Positions 1-8,449 of a DNA stretch of 64,000 nt are shown here, in pieces (within the stretch, counting starts at the first letter, position 1; every line of letters begins with the position of its first letter). Source of the stretch: Dankookia rubra (GTDB taxonomy: Bacteria; Pseudomonadota; Alphaproteobacteria; Acetobacterales; Acetobacteraceae). Below the pieces are notes generated by a model that saw only the letters and a list, made by a program, of their open reading frames with translations, was not told the origin of the DNA and searched no databases. The stretch spans positions 62,001-126,000 of the forward strand of contig NZ_SMSJ01000005.1 of NCBI RefSeq assembly GCF_004355005.1, in the 5' to 3' direction. Position numbers and translations under genes: made by a program.

Positions 1-392
1 GGCAGCGGCGCGATCTGCGGCTTCAGCGCGGCGGCTCCGGCGATCGCCGCGTCGCGCGTTTCGCCGAGCACGATGGCCAGCGGCTGGCCGGCGAATTCCA
101 CCAGGCCCTCGGCCAGCATCGCCTCCCCCGAGCCGGCGGCCGCGATGTCGTTCAGCCCCGGCACGTCGCCCGGCAGCAGCACCGCAGCCACGCCCGGCAG
201 CGCGCGGGCCGGTGCCGGGTCGATCGGCGAGAGCCGGCCATGCGCGACGGGGGACAGGCACAGCGCCGCATGCAGCAGCCCCGGCGGCTCCGGGATGTCG
301 TCGAGGAAACGGGCCTCCCCGGTCGCGTGCTTCAGCGCGCTGTCGTGCCGCAGGGATGCGCCCATGCCGCGGGCGGATTGGATCTGGCTCAC
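1..392 (-). CDS. xdhB: Xanthine dehydrogenase molybdopterin-binding subunit, N-terminal part
   Basis: The reading frame starts with GTG at 392, inside the stop of xdhA (GTGA overlap), and runs off the left edge, so only about 130 residues are visible. They hold the start of the aldehyde oxidase/xanthine dehydrogenase a/b hammerhead domain, with the family pattern HDSA...TGEARFLDD near residues 16-33 and PGVAAVLLPGDVPG near residue 70. The large subunit carries the molybdenum cofactor that oxidises hypoxanthine and xanthine to urate. The molybdenum-binding part lies outside the window. XdhB is preferred over a generic aldehyde oxidase because of these N-terminal motifs and the XdhA-type partner. 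Confidence 0.85.
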   Translation of the reverse strand, partial: MSQIQSARGMGASLRHDSALKHATGEARFLDDIPEPPGLLHAALCLSPVAHGRLSPIDPAPARALPGVAAVLLPGDVPGLNDIAAAGSGEAMLAEGLVEFAGQPLAIVLGETRDAAIAGAAALKPQIAPL

Positions 393-1777
393 AGCGCGTG
401 CACCTCCGCCGGAAGGTCGGGTCGCGCGACCCGCCAGTACAGCCGCCGCAGCAACCCCTGCGCCGCCGCCAGCCGATAGGCCGCGCTGCCGCGCAAATCC
501 GATAGCGGGGCAAAATCCTTGGCCAACTCGTCCGCCGCATCGGCGAAGCAGGCGGGCGCCAGCAGCGCGCCGGCCAGCATCGCCTCGGCATGTTTCGCCC
601 GCGCCGCCATCGGTCCCATGCCGCCGAAGGCCAGTTGCGCCCCGGCGATCCGACCGGCCTCGGCCCGCACCAGGAAGGCGGCGCTGATTGCCGAGATGTC
701 CTGGTCGTGCCGTTTCGACACCTTCTCGCAGGCCAGCACCGCGCCCTCGGCCGGGCGGGGGACGTGGACGGAGACGATGACCTCGTCCGGCGCCAGCGTG
801 GTCTTGCGGTAGCCGATCAGGAAATCCTCGGCCGTCGTGCAGCGTTCCCCGCGCACCGAGGCGATGCGCAACGAGGCACCGAGGACGAGCAACGGCGGCA
901 GCGCATCGCCGATCGGCGAGGCGGTACCGAGATTGCCGCCAATCGAGCCCAACGCGCGGATCTGCCGCGATCCCAGCCGCGTCATCATGGCCGCGAGCGG
1001 CGCCAGCCTGCCGTCCAGCAGCCGCAGCAGCCGCGCATAGGACACGGCGGCACCGATATCGATGCCCGCGGCATTGGCGGACAGCGCCTGCAGCTCCGGT
1101 ACGCCGAGCAGGCCGATGACGGCGGGCGGCCGCTGGCGGTGCTCGCTGACCAGCAGCCCGAGATCGGTGCCGCCGGCGAGCAGCATGGCTTCCGGCTGCG
1201 CGGCGCGGAGCACGAGCAGTTCGGCCAGCGATGCCGGGTGGTGGAAGACCTGGCCCGCCGCGGCGAAGCTCGCGCTGGCAGCGGCGGGCAGCGCGGGCGG
1301 CGAGGCGCCGTCATCCTCCAGTCGGGAGAAGGCCTCAATGATCGGACGGTAGCCAGTGCAACGGCAGAGGTTGCCCGCCAGCGCTTCGTGCACAGCCCCG
1401 CCCTCGCGTGCATGCGCCCAGGCGGACATCGTGATGCCCGGGGTGCAGAAGCCGCATTGCGTGGCATCGCCCTCGGCCAGCAGGTGCTGCACCGGATGCG
1501 CCGCGCCCTCGGCGCCGCGCAGCCCCTCCACCGTGCGCACCGCCAGGCCGTGCAGCTGGCCGAGCATCGCCAGGCAGGCATTGATCGGGGCGCGATGCCC
1601 GTCGGGCTGTTCCAGCACCACGGTGCAGGCGCCGCAATCGCCCTCGGCACAACCTTCCTTGGTGCCGGTGAGGCCAGCCGGGCCGCGCAGCCAGTCGAGC
1701 AGCGTCATGGTAGGCGAGGTGCAGGCGGGCAACGTCACCGGCGTGCCGTTCAGCACGAGCATAATGCGATCGGTCAT
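389..1777 (-). CDS. xdhA: Xanthine dehydrogenase small subunit (2Fe-2S and FAD domains)
   Basis: This 462-residue protein has the two-domain layout of XdhA. Residues 1-150 hold two [2Fe-2S] sites: C43, C48, C51 and C68 (GCAEGDCGAC pattern), then QCGFC and CRCTGY. From about residue 180 the FAD-binding domain follows, with LLAGGTDLG and the GSIGGNL motif. It passes electrons from the molybdenum subunit to NAD+ through FAD. Length and domain order match the bacterial XdhA family. It overlaps xdhB by 4 bp and follows an amino-acid ABC permease gene by 77 bp, so it may be the distal part of a longer minus-strand unit. With the allantoinase and urease genes further right it fits purine catabolism. 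Confidence 0.93.
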   Translation of the reverse strand: MTDRIMLVLNGTPVTLPACTSPTMTLLDWLRGPAGLTGTKEGCAEGDCGACTVVLEQPDGHRAPINACLAMLGQLHGLAVRTVEGLRGAEGAAHPVQHLLAEGDATQCGFCTPGITMSAWAHAREGGAVHEALAGNLCRCTGYRPIIEAFSRLEDDGASPPALPAAASASFAAAGQVFHHPASLAELLVLRAAQPEAMLLAGGTDLGLLVSEHRQRPPAVIGLLGVPELQALSANAAGIDIGAAVSYARLLRLLDGRLAPLAAMMTRLGSRQIRALGSIGGNLGTASPIGDALPPLLVLGASLRIASVRGERCTTAEDFLIGYRKTTLAPDEVIVSVHVPRPAEGAVLACEKVSKRHDQDISAISAAFLVRAEAGRIAGAQLAFGGMGPMAARAKHAEAMLAGALLAPACFADAADELAKDFAPLSDLRGSAAYRLAAAQGLLRRLYWRVARPDLPAEVHAL

Positions 1778-1854
1778 GGCGGGAGACTAGCAAGCGCCGC
1801 GCCAGCGGAGGATGAACCCTGCGCGTGGCGCACAACGTGCGCGGGTGGCCGGTG

Positions 1855-2544
1855 CTAGCGCCGATCCGCCGCCTCATTCGCGTAGCCGCGGCCGAAACGG
1901 CGTTCCAGCCGCCGCTGCACCAGGTCCCAGAGCGTGGTCAGCACCAGGTAGTACAGGGCCGCGACCAGGAAGAGCTCCAGCACCATGAAGCGTTCCTGGA
2001 TCAGCACCTGGGTCCGTCGCAGCAACTCGTCCACGCTGATCACGCTGGCGACCGAGGTGGTTTTCAGCAGCCCGTTCACGCTGTTGCCGAGCGGCGGTAT
2101 GACGACGCGCAGCGCCTGCGGCCAGGTCACCAGGCGGAAGACCTGCCCGCGATGCAGGCCAAGCGCCAGGGCTGCCTCCCGTTGCCCCTTCGGCACGGAC
2201 TGGATGCCTGCGCGCAGGATCTCCGAGAGGTAGGCGGCCTCGTTGAGTGAAATGCCGATCAGCGCGGCTTCCCAGACCGAGAAGCGGAGGCCGAAAAGCG
2301 GCAGGCCGGTATAGATCACCAGCAGCTGCACCAGCAGCGGCGTGCCGCGGAAGATCCAGCAATAGAACACCGCGAAGCCGCGCAATGCCGCGCTCACCGA
2401 GAGCCGCAGCACCGCGATGCCGAGGCCGAGCACCAGCCCGCATAGCAGCGAACCGGCGGTCAGTGCGACCGAGATCAGCGCCCCTTCGAGCAGGTAGGCG
2501 TTGAAGAGGTAGTCGAGGAAGCCGTCCCAACGCCAGATGGTCAT
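1855..2544 (-). CDS. Polar amino-acid ABC transporter permease (HisM/GlnP family)
   Basis: A 229-residue integral membrane protein with about five hydrophobic segments. It contains the EAA loop typical of binding-protein-dependent permeases (SVPKGQREAALALGL near residue 135) and the family phrase RGTPLLVQLL near residue 85. It would form the inner-membrane channel for a polar amino acid or opine-like substrate. The solute-binding partner lies 68 bp upstream. No ATPase gene is adjacent, so the ATP-binding subunit must be encoded elsewhere or shared. The substrate cannot be read from the sequence; the neighbouring DHDPS-family enzyme and hydroxyproline-dehydrogenase-like flavoprotein suggest an imino or amino acid. 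Confidence 0.88.
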   Translation of the reverse strand: MTIWRWDGFLDYLFNAYLLEGALISVALTAGSLLCGLVLGLGIAVLRLSVSAALRGFAVFYCWIFRGTPLLVQLLVIYTGLPLFGLRFSVWEAALIGISLNEAAYLSEILRAGIQSVPKGQREAALALGLHRGQVFRLVTWPQALRVVIPPLGNSVNGLLKTTSVASVISVDELLRRTQVLIQERFMVLELFLVAALYYLVLTTLWDLVQRRLERRFGRGYANEAADRR

Positions 2545-2612
2545 TGCTTGTCCCTGTGGCCGATGCAGACCTGCGGGCCTGGCGGCCCTTCGGTCATCGG
2601 ACGCACATGGCC

Positions 2613-3431
2613 TCAGCCGGGGCCCACCACGTCGAAGGGACCCTCGTAGGCCTTCACGCCGTACTTATCGAGCAGCGCGCCGAAGCTGCCATCCGCCCTC
2701 ATCTCCCCCAGCACCACCGCCACCGCCTGGGCCAGCACCTTGCTGCGCAGGCCGAAGTTGATCGGCGTGCCGAAAAGCCCGCTCAGCGCCCGGGTGAAGT
2801 CGCCGCGGTCGTCGTATTCCTTGCCCGTGCTGTCGATGGAGACGGCGGCATCGAGCTGGCCGGCCCGCAGCGCCTGGAAGCTTACGGCGAAATTGTCGAA
2901 GGGCCGGATGGTGATCGGCTTCAGCCCCTTCTCCTCCAACGCCTTGGCAATGTCCTGCGTGCGGCGGAACTCGAAGCCGCCCTGCTCGACGCCGACGGTG
3001 AGCGCCGCCAGGTCCTCCAGCTTCGTGATCCTGCGCGGATTGCCGCGCGGCACGCTGATGCTGATCGCCTGTTCCTCGTAGCGCACGAGGTACATCAGCT
3101 TGGCGCGTTCCTCGGTGTAGAACATGCCGGTATTGATCATGTCCCAGCGCCGCGCCGCGAGGCCGGGGATCATCGCCGCGAATTCGATCCGCACATGCTC
3201 GGGCGTGAGGCAGAGGCGCCGGGCGATCTCGGCGCCGAGGTCGACCCGCATCCCAACCAGCTGGCCCTGCGCGTTGACGTATTGCATCGGCGGCAGGGTC
3301 GGGTTGGTGGAGAGCGTCAGGGTGCGCGGCTTGACCAGCTCGCTGTCCGGCACGCGCGGCGCGCAGTTCTGGGCCCAGGCGGGCATGGCGACGGTCGCGA
3401 GCGCGGCGCCGAGCAGCAGGCGGCGAAGCAT
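2613..3431 (-). CDS. ABC transporter substrate-binding protein, family 3
   Basis: A 272-residue exported protein. Residues 1-20 form a signal peptide ending in AWAQ. The mature part matches the amino-acid-binding family SBP_bac_3, with LTLSTNPTLPPMQYVNAQG opening the first lobe, VGMRVDLGAEIARRL near residue 60 and VGVEQGG near residue 150. It captures a small polar solute in the periplasm and delivers it to the permease encoded just downstream. The gene lies 18 bp after the DHDPS-family gene, which implies one transcript. Assignment to a specific amino acid is not possible from sequence alone. Confidence 0.9.
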   Translation of the reverse strand: MLRRLLLGAALATVAMPAWAQNCAPRVPDSELVKPRTLTLSTNPTLPPMQYVNAQGQLVGMRVDLGAEIARRLCLTPEHVRIEFAAMIPGLAARRWDMINTGMFYTEERAKLMYLVRYEEQAISISVPRGNPRRITKLEDLAALTVGVEQGGFEFRRTQDIAKALEEKGLKPITIRPFDNFAVSFQALRAGQLDAAVSIDSTGKEYDDRGDFTRALSGLFGTPINFGLRSKVLAQAVAVVLGEMRADGSFGALLDKYGVKAYEGPFDVVGPG

Positions 3432-3449
3432 GGTCCGGTAAGTCTCCCT

Positions 3450-4364
3450 CTATTCCGCCGCGGCGCGGCTGGCCGGTATCGCACCCATGTCCTGCAAGAC
3501 CCGCGCCAGCGCGGGCAGGTCGGCATCCGGCAGCGGCAGCCGGGGCGGCCGCGGCGCGCCCATCTCCATTCCCATCAGGCGGAAGGCCGCCTTGGTGCCG
3601 GAGACGTAGCGCGGCCCGCCGACCCAGGGCAGCAGCGGGGCCAGCTTACGGTAGAGCGGCAGCGCCTTGGCCCGGTCGGCGTCAAAGGCCGCGGCGGCGA
3701 ACATGTCGCGCGACAGGCGCGGCACGACGTTGCTGCAGACCGCGACCCAGCCGATGGCGCCGAGCCAGGCGCTCTCGTAGCCCAGCACGCCCGCGAAGAC
3801 CTCCATCCGGTCGCCGCAGGCGGCGATGATGTCGCGCACGCGGGTGACCTCCAGCGTGCTCTCCTTGACGTAGCGGCAGTTCGGGATGGTCGAGAGCCGG
3901 GCCAGCGTCGAAGGCAGCAGGTCGACATTCGCCGTCGCCGGGTTGTTGTAGACCATGATCGGGATCCCGATGGCATCGGCCACGGTCTTGTAGTGCTGGT
4001 AGAGCTCGTTCTCGGTCGGCACGCTGTAGAATGGCGGAATGATCATCACGCCGTCGGCGCCGAGCGATTCGGCCTCCCGGCTCAGCGCCACCACCTCCCG
4101 CGTGTCCTCGGCGCCGGTGCCCATCAGCACTGGCACGCGCCCGGCGGCCGCGCGGACGACGCATTCGGTGATCGCCGTGCGCTCCTCCCGGCTCACGCTC
4201 AGGAACTCGCCGGTGGAACCGAGCGGGATCAGCCCGTCGATGCCCTCCGCGATCTGGAACTCCACCAGCCGCGCCAATGCCGCCAGGTCCACCGCCGCGC
4301 CGTCCGCGGTGAAGGGGGTGATCAGGACGGTATAGGTGCCGCGGAAGGGCTTTTGCACGGTCAT
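3450..4364 (-). CDS. Dihydrodipicolinate synthase-family (class I lyase/aldolase) protein
   Basis: From the chosen ATG at 4364 the product has 304 residues. The TIM-barrel family marks are visible: PLGSTGEFLS (substrate loop near residue 40), MVYNNP with the conserved tyrosine, and RYVKEST carrying the Schiff-base lysine. True DapA is one possibility, but the context (amino-acid ABC transporter, divergent hydroxyproline-dehydrogenase-like flavoprotein) fits better with a catabolic member such as 1-pyrroline-4-hydroxy-2-carboxylate deaminase. That assignment is inference. The frame stays open upstream to 4580, but that stretch would overlap the divergent gene and has no family similarity, so it was not used. 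ATG 4376 is an alternative start. Confidence 0.82.
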   Translation of the reverse strand: MTVQKPFRGTYTVLITPFTADGAAVDLAALARLVEFQIAEGIDGLIPLGSTGEFLSVSREERTAITECVVRAAAGRVPVLMGTGAEDTREVVALSREAESLGADGVMIIPPFYSVPTENELYQHYKTVADAIGIPIMVYNNPATANVDLLPSTLARLSTIPNCRYVKESTLEVTRVRDIIAACGDRMEVFAGVLGYESAWLGAIGWVAVCSNVVPRLSRDMFAAAAFDADRAKALPLYRKLAPLLPWVGGPRYVSGTKAAFRLMGMEMGAPRPPRLPLPDADLPALARVLQDMGAIPASRAAAE

Positions 4365-4386
4365 GGGCCCGTTCATGCTGGAGGCG

Positions 4387-7290
4387 ATGACCGAGACCCT
4401 TCCCCATTCCCTGCCGCGCGGCAAGGGCGTCCGCCTCTGCCACCCCGACATCCCGCGCGCGGCGGAGCCCGTCTGCCTCACCTTCGATGGCACTGACGTG
4501 GAGGCGCTGTCGGGCGAGACATTGGCCGCCGCGCTCTCGGCTGCCGGGTTCCTCGCGTTCCGCCGGACGGAGAAGGGCACGCCGCGTGGCCTCTATTGCG
4601 GCATGGGCGCCTGCTTCGACTGCATCGTCACGGTGGACGGCAAGGTCAACCAGCGCGCCTGCCTGGTAAAGGCGCGGGACGGGATGGTGGTGTCCAGCGC
4701 GCCGCCCGACGTGCCCCTGCCGCTCGCCCCCGCCCCGGCGGCGATCGAGGACCGCGCCTGCGACCTGCTGGTGGTCGGCGCCGGCCCTGCCGGGCTGGCC
4801 GCGGCCGAGGCCGCCGCCACGGCGGGCGCTGAGGTGGTGGTGCTGGACGAGCGCGGCGAGGCCGGCGGGCAATACCTGAAGCCGCTCGCCGCCAGCCACG
4901 CCCATGCCGCGCCCGACCGGCAATTCCGCCAGGGCGATGCGCTGCGCGCGGCGGCGCAGGCCGCCGGGGCCGGGATCCTGACCGGCGCCACCGCCTGGGG
5001 CGGCTTCGCGCCGGACGAGATCGGCGCGTTGGTCGGCGAGGCCGCCGTCACCTTCCGCCCGCGCCGGCTGGTCATTGCCGCCGGCGCGCATGAACGGCCG
5101 GTGCCGATCCCCGGCTGGACCCTGCCCGGCGTGATGACCACCGGCGCGATGCAGACCCTGGCCCGGGCCAACCGCGTCGCGCCGGGAGAGCGCGTGGTGA
5201 TCGCCGGCAACGGCCCGCTGAACCTGCAGCTCGCCTGCGAATTGCTCGATGGCGGGGTCGCCGTCGCCGCGGTTGCGGAAGCGGCGCCGCGGCCCGGCCT
5301 GGCGCAATGGCGGCAGGCGGCGGCGCTGCTGCGGGCGGGGGCGGACCTGGCCTGGGACGGGCTGTCCTACCTGCGCAAGCTCCGGGCGGCCGGCGTGCCG
5401 GTCCTCTGGGGCAGCATGCCGCTGGCCTGCGAGGGCGAGGGGCGCTTCGGCACGCTTGTCCTGGCGACGCCGGCCGGCGAGGCGCGGATCGAGGCGGATG
5501 CCTGCGCCCTCAACCTCGGCTTCCAGCCGGAAACCGGCCTGGCCCGCGCGCTCGGCGCTGCGCACCGCTTCGTCGATGACGGGCTCGGCCGGCTCGAGAC
5601 CGTGACGGATGACGAGGGCCGCACCTCCCTCCCCGCGGTCTTCGCGATCGGCGACGGCGCGGCGATCGGCGGCGCCTGCGTCGCGCTGGCCCGCGGCCGG
5701 CTGGCCGGGCTGGCGGCGGCGCGCGACCTCGGCCTCGTGGCGCCGGATGACCCGGCGGCGCGGGCGGCGCTGCGCCGGGCGCTCGACTTCCAGGCGGCGC
5801 TCTGGCGGATCTTCGCCGCACCGCCTTTCGACATCGCGGCCGTCGGCGATTCCACCATTCTCTGCCGCTGCGAGGAGGTGACGGCGGGCGCCCTGCGGCG
5901 GGCGCGGGCGGAGGGCGCGCAGACGCTCGGCGCGCTGAAGAAGGCGACCCGGGCCGGCATGGGCCGCTGCCAGGGACGGATGTGCGGCGCGACCCTCGCC
6001 CGGCTCTGCGGCGCGACCGGAGAGGCCGGCTTCGCCGCGCCGCGCGCCCCGGTGAAGCCGGTGCCGGCCGCGGCGCTGATGCTGGAATTGCCGGAGGCCG
6101 AGGCGGCCGGGCCGGCCTACCCGCTCCCCCAATTCAACGCGCGCAGCACGCGGCCCGCCGTCGCCCCGCCAGATGCCTGCGACGTCCTGGTCGTCGGCGG
6201 CGGCGCGCTCGGCCTTTCCACCGCGCTGTACCTGGCGCGGGAGGGCGCCGACGTGCTGGTGGCGGAACGCGGCGAGGCCGGCATGGCCGCCAGCACCGCC
6301 AATGCCGGCAGCCTGCATGTCCAGCTCCTCACCTACGACTTCGACGGCGAAAGCGACCGCGGCCCGGCGATCGACCGCCTGCCGCTCGGGCCGCGCAGCA
6401 TCGCGCTCTGGCGGGAGGTCGCCGCCGAGGCCGGCGAGTCGCTCGGCATTCGCACCGAGGGCGGGCTGATGCTGGCCGAGACCGCGGCGGAGTTCGCCTG
6501 GGCCCGCGCCAAGGTGGCGGTGGAACGCGCCCGGGGGCTTGAGAGCCACCTGCTCGGCGCCAATGAGCTGCGCTCGATCGCGCCCTATCTCGGCCCGCAT
6601 TTCGTCGGTGCCTGCTTCTCCCCCGCGGAGGGGCAGATCGACCCGCTGCGCGGCACCCATGCGCTGCGCCGCCTGGCGGAACGCGCCGGCGCCCGGCTGC
6701 GGCAGGGGGTGGAGGTCCTGGGCATCGCACGGGAGGGCGCCGGCTTCCGGGTCGAGACCGGCGGCGGGCCGATCAGCGCCGGGCGGGTGGTGAACTGCGC
6801 CGGAGCTCATGCCGGGCGGATCGGCCGGATGCTGGGGCTCGGCCTGCCGGTCATCGGCACGGTCCAGCAGGTGATCGCCACCGAGGCGGCGGCGCCCGCC
6901 ATGCGGCACCTGGTGGCCCATGCCGGGCGGCACCTCTCGCTGAAGCAGGGGGATGGTGGCCACCTGCTGGTCGGCGGCGGCTGGCCGGGGGTGCTGGACG
7001 ACGCGGGCTCGCCGCGCAACCTGCGGCGCTCGATCGAGGGCAATCTCTGGGTCGCCGGCCGGGTACTGCCGGGGATCGGCGGGCTGCATGCGCTGCGCGC
7101 CTGGACCGGCCTGGCGGTGGAGGTGGACCGGGCGCCGCTGCTGGGGGAGACGCCGGGCATCCCCGGCCTCTTCCATGCGGTCACCAGCAACGGCTACACC
7201 CTGGCGCCGATCGCCGGGCGGATGACGGCGGAGGCGGTGCTGGGCAGGGCGGCGGTGCCGCCGGAATTCACGCTGTCAAGATTCGGATAA
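4387..7290 (+). CDS. Three-part flavoprotein: 2Fe-2S + FAD/NAD oxidoreductase + BFD-like + DAO domain (D-hydroxyproline dehydrogenase-like fusion)
   Basis: From ATG 4387 the product has 967 residues. Residues 20-105 are a 2Fe-2S ferredoxin-like domain (YCGMGACFDC with a later cysteine). Residues 125-460 are an FAD/NAD(P) Rossmann oxidoreductase (VVGAGPAGLAAAEA near 129). Near 491 is a BFD-like CRCEE...GRCQGRMC cysteine cluster. From about 600 to the end is a D-amino-acid-oxidase fold (VVGGGALGLSTALYLAREG). In hydrogen cyanide synthase HcnABC and in LhpBEF-type D-hydroxyproline dehydrogenase these are separate gamma, alpha and beta subunits; here they form one chain. Oxidation of a D-imino or amino acid is the likely role; the exact substrate is inferred from neighbours. 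The start is uncertain (GTG 4336 and ATG 4375 are in frame); GGAGG sits just upstream of 4387. Confidence 0.85.
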   Translation: MTETLPHSLPRGKGVRLCHPDIPRAAEPVCLTFDGTDVEALSGETLAAALSAAGFLAFRRTEKGTPRGLYCGMGACFDCIVTVDGKVNQRACLVKARDGMVVSSAPPDVPLPLAPAPAAIEDRACDLLVVGAGPAGLAAAEAAATAGAEVVVLDERGEAGGQYLKPLAASHAHAAPDRQFRQGDALRAAAQAAGAGILTGATAWGGFAPDEIGALVGEAAVTFRPRRLVIAAGAHERPVPIPGWTLPGVMTTGAMQTLARANRVAPGERVVIAGNGPLNLQLACELLDGGVAVAAVAEAAPRPGLAQWRQAAALLRAGADLAWDGLSYLRKLRAAGVPVLWGSMPLACEGEGRFGTLVLATPAGEARIEADACALNLGFQPETGLARALGAAHRFVDDGLGRLETVTDDEGRTSLPAVFAIGDGAAIGGACVALARGRLAGLAAARDLGLVAPDDPAARAALRRALDFQAALWRIFAAPPFDIAAVGDSTILCRCEEVTAGALRRARAEGAQTLGALKKATRAGMGRCQGRMCGATLARLCGATGEAGFAAPRAPVKPVPAAALMLELPEAEAAGPAYPLPQFNARSTRPAVAPPDACDVLVVGGGALGLSTALYLAREGADVLVAERGEAGMAASTANAGSLHVQLLTYDFDGESDRGPAIDRLPLGPRSIALWREVAAEAGESLGIRTEGGLMLAETAAEFAWARAKVAVERARGLESHLLGANELRSIAPYLGPHFVGACFSPAEGQIDPLRGTHALRRLAERAGARLRQGVEVLGIAREGAGFRVETGGGPISAGRVVNCAGAHAGRIGRMLGLGLPVIGTVQQVIATEAAAPAMRHLVAHAGRHLSLKQGDGGHLLVGGGWPGVLDDAGSPRNLRRSIEGNLWVAGRVLPGIGGLHALRAWTGLAVEVDRAPLLGETPGIPGLFHAVTSNGYTLAPIAGRMTAEAVLGRAAVPPEFTLSRFG

Positions 7291-7298
7291 AAACGAGG

Positions 7299-7433
7299 AA
7301 GGTTGGGAGGAGGTATTCTCCCCAAACCCCTCATCTATTTTTGTGGGTCTGGCACCCGCCGCGCGGCGAATGCCAAGCCCACAAAAAGGAAGGGAGGGGT
7401 TCGGGGAGGGAATACTTTTCCCTCCCCGACCTT
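7299..7433. repeat. Long imperfect inverted repeat with perfect inner T-rich stem
   Basis: The gap between the flavoprotein gene and gnd folds into a nested hairpin. The inner arms are 7338-7354 (TTTTTGTGGGTCTGGCA) and 7371-7387 (TGCCAAGCCCACAAAAA), matching at all but one position. An outer pair, 7299-7310 against 7421-7433 (AAGGTTGGGAGG with CCTCCCCGACCTT), and a middle pair, CCCCAAACCCCTC with GAGGGGTTCGGGG, extend it. Such a structure could terminate transcription after the flavoprotein gene or be a dispersed palindromic element. Its low-complexity purine/pyrimidine arms differ from the coding sequence around it. Confidence 0.7.
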
Positions 7434-7465
7434 CTGCCAAGGCAAACTGGAGTAGGACGCAAGCG

Positions 7466-8449
7466 ATGCAACTCGGCATGGTCGGCCTGGGCCGGATGGG
7501 CGGCAACATCGTGCGGCGGCTGCTGCGGGCGGGGCATCACTGCGTCGCCTTTGACCGCGACCCGGCCCCGGGTGCCGCATTGGCGGCCGAAGGTGCGACC
7601 GCCGTGGCCGACCTGCCGGCCATGGTCGCGGCGCTCGACGCCCCGCGGGCCATCTGGGTCATGCTGCCGGCCGGCGACGCGACCGAACAGGCGCTGGTGA
7701 CGCTGGCCGGCCTGCTCTCGCCCGGCGACGTGCTGATCGATGGCGGCAACAGCTTCTGGAAGGACGGCGTCCGCCGCGGCGCCATGCTGCGGGCCAAGGG
7801 TCTGCATTTCCTCGACATCGGCACCTCCGGCGGGGTCTGGGGCCTGGCCCGCGGCTATAGCCTGATGATCGGCGGGGAGGATGCGGTGGTCCGCCGGCTC
7901 GACCCCATCTTCGCCGCCCTGGTCCCAGGCGAGGCCGCCGCCCCGCCGACCCCGGGCTTCGCCGGCGACCCGCGCGCCGCGCAGGGCTATGTCCATGCCG
8001 GGACCAACGGCGCCGGACATTTCACCAAGATGGTCCATAACGGAATCGAGTACGGGATGATGCAGGCCTTCGCCGAAGGCCTCGACATCCTGAAGCACGC
8101 CGACAGCAAGGCGCTGCCGGAGGACCACCGGCTCAGCCTCAACCTCGGCGACGTGACCGAGGCCTGGCGGCGCGGCAGCGTGGTGGCGAGCTGGCTGCTT
8201 GACCTGACGGCACAGGCGCTGGCGCAGGACCCCGAGCTCGAGAGCTTCTCCGGCCATGTCTCCGACAGCGGGGAAGGCCGCTGGACCGTGCAGGCGGCGG
8301 TCGAGACGGCGGTTTCGGCCCCGGTGCTCTCGGCCGCGCTCTATGCACGCTTCGCCAGCCGGGACGAGGACCGCTTCTCCGGCAAGGTGCTCTCGGCCCA
8401 GCGCAAGGGCTTCGGCGGGCATCTGGAGCCGCCGAAGGCCGCTGGCTGA
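7466..8449 (+). CDS. gnd: 6-phosphogluconate dehydrogenase, decarboxylating (short NAD-type)
   Basis: The product is 327 residues from ATG 7466, the length of the short GndA/YqeC-type enzymes. It shows the Rossmann motif GLGRMGGN at residues 7-14, IDGGNSFWKD near 92, the substrate motif GTSGGVWGL near 117, and HNGIEYGMMQ near 190. It converts 6-phosphogluconate to ribulose 5-phosphate and CO2 in the cytosol. The upstream frame to 7343 runs through the inverted repeat and was discarded. The stop overlaps the gntK start (TGATG), so the two are co-translated, giving gluconate to pentose phosphate in two steps. Confidence 0.93.
   Translation: MQLGMVGLGRMGGNIVRRLLRAGHHCVAFDRDPAPGAALAAEGATAVADLPAMVAALDAPRAIWVMLPAGDATEQALVTLAGLLSPGDVLIDGGNSFWKDGVRRGAMLRAKGLHFLDIGTSGGVWGLARGYSLMIGGEDAVVRRLDPIFAALVPGEAAAPPTPGFAGDPRAAQGYVHAGTNGAGHFTKMVHNGIEYGMMQAFAEGLDILKHADSKALPEDHRLSLNLGDVTEAWRRGSVVASWLLDLTAQALAQDPELESFSGHVSDSGEGRWTVQAAVETAVSAPVLSAALYARFASRDEDRFSGKVLSAQRKGFGGHLEPPKAAG

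Noticed and set aside
4365-4580. N-terminal extension of the DHDPS-family protein
   Set aside because: It overlaps the divergent flavoprotein gene and does not resemble the family; such open frames are expected antisense to GC-rich genes.
3682-7176. Very long minus-strand ORF opposite the flavoprotein gene
   Set aside because: Arginine/alanine/glycine-rich translation without any domain, an antisense shadow of the real gene.
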